Source: Pseudonocardia sp. SCN 73-27
GTDB lineage: Bacteria > Actinomycetota > Actinomycetes > Mycobacteriales > Pseudonocardiaceae
Direction: 5' to 3'
Assembly (NCBI GenBank): GCA_001725415.1
Contig: MEGH01000010.1
Coordinates: forward strand, 51,677-115,676
DNA: 64,000 bases
In this document: one piece after another, positions 61,448-64,000 of the stretch
Layout of the letters: every line of letters begins with the position of its first letter
How positions within the stretch are numbered: position 1 is the first letter of the stretch
Notes under the pieces: generated by a model
The model's database searches: none
The model's input: only the letters and a program-made list of their open reading frames with translations
What the model was told of the DNA's origin: nothing
Made by a program: the position numbers and the translations under genes

Positions 61448-62895
61448 AGCACGTGCACCACGGCGAGCAACCCCGACGCGGCGACGGCCAGCGGGGCGGC
61501 GGCCGCGACCAGCGCGGCCTCGACCATGTCGAGCGCCCGTCGCGCGACGGGCGAGAGCGTCGGCGTCACCGGTCCCGAGTCGCCCAGCACGGCGACCCCC
61601 CCGACGAGCGCGGCCACGGCGATCGCCGCGCCCGCCGTACCGGCGAGCGCGACCGGCACCAGCCCGGCCAGACCGGCGACCACGCATGCGCCCGTCAGGA
61701 CCCGGGTCACGCTCGCGTCGGTCGTCCCCCGGGTGCGCAGCCCGAGCACCACGGCGACGACGCCCGCCAGCGCGGCGCCGGACCAGCCCGCAGGGGAGGC
61801 GAGCGATGCCGCTCCTGCCGCGACCACGGCGACCGCGCCCGCGGTGCCCGTCAGGTAGCCGCGGGCGAGGTCGGCACGGTCGGCCAGCTCGTCGGGGGAG
61901 AGCCCACACGCCGGGTCGGCGGAGGCCAGGTCGTCGAGGTCGGACGCGACGATCGGGCGCGGCACCCCCGCCAGCCGCAGCGCACACCGGGGCAGAAACG
62001 GCGCGACCGCCACCGCGACCGCCGCGACGATCGCCGCGACCTGGGGGCCGTCGGCGCCGGTGAGCAGCGCCCCGGTCGCGGCGAGCGACAACGTCGCGGC
62101 CACGGTGACCGCGGCAAGCAGCGCCGGCGTCACGACCCGGACGACGAGCTGGCCCGCCGCGGCGACGACCCCGGCCGCGGTGGCTGCCAGCAGCAGGCCC
62201 GCCGCGCCGCCGGGCAGCGCGGTCCAGCCCGCCGCGGCGGCGAAGGGCACCGCGGCCAGCGCGGCGACCCGGGCCTCGCGCAGCCCGTCGTCGTCGGGCG
62301 GGCGGCGTCCGGCGACGACCACCCCACCGAGGGCGAGCACCCCCGCGACCGCGGCTGCCGGCCACCCGGCGCCTCCCGCGGTCAGGACGCCCGCGGCGAC
62401 CGTCGCGAGCAGCAGCGCGAGCACCGTCCGCAGCGCGTCGCCGCGCCCAGGCGCGTGCTCACCGGCCGCGCGGGCCAGCACGTCGACGGGATCGTCGAGC
62501 ACCGGCGGCGGCGGCGTGATCGCGTCGGGACGGAACTGCAGCAGCTCCCCGTCGAGCAGCCCCAGCGCCGCGAGGGAGGCGGCGGGCGGCAGCGCGACCC
62601 CCGACGACGTCATCAGCCGCCACCGCGCCGGGGTCGTGGCCACGGGCGGGCGGCCCAGCAGGTCGAGCAGCATCGGGACCAGCTCGGCCACCGGTATCCC
62701 CGTCGGGAGCGCGACGTCGGCGGTGCGGTGGGGCGCGCACACCGTCACGCGGCACCACGCCGACGCGGTGACGACGGGCGGGTCGGCCTCGGGACGGCCG
62801 GCGCGTGCCGCGGCGGCGCGGCGGGCAGCGGCGAACGGGTCGCCACCCATCGGCACGGTGGCGCCGGGATCGGGCGGGGCCGGGAACGGCGTCAC
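61444..62895 (-). CDS. eccD: Type VII secretion integral membrane protein EccD
   Basis: The 483-residue protein has a Pro/Ala-rich N-terminus, a ubiquitin-like domain (~50-125; CRVTVCAPHRTADVALPTGI) and about eleven membrane helices. GTG 62895 is chosen with GAGGT 5 nt upstream. It forms the ESX membrane channel with EccB and EccC. It is co-oriented with mycP and divergent from eccC. Confidence 0.88.
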   Translation of the reverse strand: MTPFPAPPDPGATVPMGGDPFAAARRAAAARAGRPEADPPVVTASAWCRVTVCAPHRTADVALPTGIPVAELVPMLLDLLGRPPVATTPARWRLMTSSGVALPPAASLAALGLLDGELLQFRPDAITPPPPVLDDPVDVLARAAGEHAPGRGDALRTVLALLLATVAAGVLTAGGAGWPAAAVAGVLALGGVVVAGRRPPDDDGLREARVAALAAVPFAAAAGWTALPGGAAGLLLAATAAGVVAAAGQLVVRVVTPALLAAVTVAATLSLAATGALLTGADGPQVAAIVAAVAVAVAPFLPRCALRLAGVPRPIVASDLDDLASADPACGLSPDELADRADLARGYLTGTAGAVAVVAAGAASLASPAGWSGAALAGVVAVVLGLRTRGTTDASVTRVLTGACVVAGLAGLVPVALAGTAGAAIAVAALVGGVAVLGDSGPVTPTLSPVARRALDMVEAALVAAAAPLAVAASGLLAVVHVL

Positions 62896-63091
62896 GGGGC
62901 ACCTCGGTCTTCGGTCCGGGCGAGGCGGTTCCGGGTGCAACGTGATTGCCGGAACGGCCTCGCCGAGGGCGGGGTGGTGCCTACTGTCGCCGCGCACCCG
63001 GCCCACCGTGGGCCGTTCCGGGAAAGCCGGTGGCAGATCGTTCGCACCTGATCGCACGCCGCCGCCGGGCAGAGGCGCGGGAGGACGGCGC
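62896..63091. promoter_or_regulatory. Divergent eccD/eccC intergenic region
   Basis: This 196-bp gap must hold the promoters of the mycP/eccD and eccC transcripts. No convincing -35/-10 pair or dyad was found by eye. Confidence 0.4.
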
Positions 63092-64000
63092 GTGGGCACG
63101 ATCGGGAAGGCGCGGGCACGTCGCGTCGTGGCGCCGATGCCGGGTGGCGAGCTGCTGCTGGAGCCGCCGCCGGAGCTCGAACGCGTCGTCCCGGGCGGGA
63201 TGCTCGCCCGGCTGCTGCCGATCGGGATGATCACGGCGTCGATCGGGATGATGTGGGTGCTCGCGCGAGAGAACCCGTCGATGTGGATGTTCGGCGCGAT
63301 GATGGTGCTCTCCAGCATCGCGATGCTGGTGTCGGGCAACTCCGCCGGGCAGGGCGGCGCCGCGCGGGCCGCGGGGCTCGACGAGGACCGCCGCGACTAC
63401 CTGCGCTACCTCCGGGTCCAGCGCGACCGGGTCGTCGCCGTCGCCGACGCGCAACGGGCCGCGCTCCTCGGAACCCATCCGGACCCCGCGGCGTGGCCCG
63501 ACGTCGTCGCCGCCGGGCGGCACTGGGAACGCGGCCCGGCCGACCCCGACTTCGCCCAGGTCCGCGTCGCGCTCGGTGTCCAACGGCTCGCGACGCGGCT
63601 CACCGCACCCGAGACCGGGCCTGTCGACGGCGTCGAACCCGTCACCGCGGCGGCGTTGAGGCGCTTCCTCGGCCGGCACTCCGTCGTCGCCGACCTGCCC
63701 GTCGCGCTCGACCTGCGCGCCGGCGCGACGGTCCGGCTCGAACGCACCGGCACCGGCCCCGGCCCGGCGCGCGGCCTGGCTCGCGCGATCATCGCCCAGT
63801 ACGTGCTCTGGCACGGCCCCGCCGACGCGGTCGTCGCCGTCCTCGCCGCCGACCCCAAGCCGTGGGACTGGGTGAAATGGCTGCCGCACAACGCCCACGG
63901 CCGCACCGTCGACGCGCTCGGCCCGGTCCGGCTCGTCACCTCGGACCCGGACGAGCTGCGCAGGTTGCTGGCCGCCGACCTCGCGGCGCGCCCGCCAGGC
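63092..64000 (+). CDS. eccC: Type VII secretion ATPase EccC, N-terminal part (runs off the window)
   Basis: The reading frame is open from GTG 63092 (GGGAGG 7 nt upstream) to the window end, 303 codons. The N-terminus has the EccC pattern MPGGELLLEPPPEL, then two membrane helices (~39-57 and ~63-81) and a cytoplasmic domain (DRRDYLRYLRVQRDRVVAVA, DPKPWDWVKWLPHNAHG). The FtsK/SpoIIIE-type ATPase domains lie beyond the window. It powers substrate secretion. Confidence 0.9.
   Translation, partial: MGTIGKARARRVVAPMPGGELLLEPPPELERVVPGGMLARLLPIGMITASIGMMWVLARENPSMWMFGAMMVLSSIAMLVSGNSAGQGGAARAAGLDEDRRDYLRYLRVQRDRVVAVADAQRAALLGTHPDPAAWPDVVAAGRHWERGPADPDFAQVRVALGVQRLATRLTAPETGPVDGVEPVTAAALRRFLGRHSVVADLPVALDLRAGATVRLERTGTGPGPARGLARAIIAQYVLWHGPADAVVAVLAADPKPWDWVKWLPHNAHGRTVDALGPVRLVTSDPDELRRLLAADLAARPPG

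Overview
The window is high-GC actinobacterial chromosome, most likely from Pseudonocardiaceae (Pseudonocardia or a close relative). This rests on the strong G/C third-position bias, frequent GTG starts, a complete mce lipid-uptake operon, an NDMA-dependent alcohol dehydrogenase, an ESX-4-type secretion locus beside truA, and zinc-type S14 and L36. The genus is inferred from gene content only. Coding density is high. I see no tRNA or rRNA gene, CRISPR array, insertion sequence or prophage.

Layout. 0.1-4.7 kb: MocR-type regulator, small genes, an SCP2-like protein and a divergent two-component pair. 4.8-7.8 kb: a cassette of NDMA-dependent alcohol dehydrogenase, R2-like ligand-binding oxidase and a DUF2236/MpaB-type protein. 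7.9-19.4 kb: mce operon (MceG-type ATPase, two YrbE permeases, MceA-F, two Mce-associated proteins), closed by a 40-nt palindrome. 19.5-20.9 kb: L10 leader, rplJ, rplL, terminator. 20.9-22.6 kb: an opposing acyl-CoA ligase. 23.2-30.8 kb: rpoB-rpoC. 31.2-35.9 kb: str operon (rpsL-rpsG-fusA-tuf). 36.1-48.1 kb: S10-spc gene run through secY-adk, then map. 49-50.4 kb: an inserted MFS exporter on the other strand. 50.5-54.6 kb: infA-rpmJ-rpsM-rpsK-rpsD-rpoA-rplQ, followed by truA. 55.6-58 kb: DUF1707 protein and a second two-component pair. 58.1-64 kb: eccB, an alpha/beta hydrolase, mycP and eccD (minus strand), and the start of eccC, which runs off the window.

Most of the window is the conserved transcription/translation core, so the interest lies in departures from that norm. 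The clearest is a ~63-residue C-terminal module, 46/63 identical by hand alignment, attached to both ribosomal proteins L4 and L17. Others are near-identical 5' leaders before rpsL and rpsJ, a terminator-like hairpin inside the spc operon, Shine-Dalgarno sequences that impose LGGG C-termini on three Mce proteins, a MerR-type promoter giving an apparently leaderless exporter gene, and the dehydrogenase/R2lox/DUF2236 cassette next to the mce operon.

Functionally, the mce operon probably imports lipids or sterols, and the neighbouring oxidoreductases and acyl-CoA ligase could act on such substrates. That link is inference from position only.
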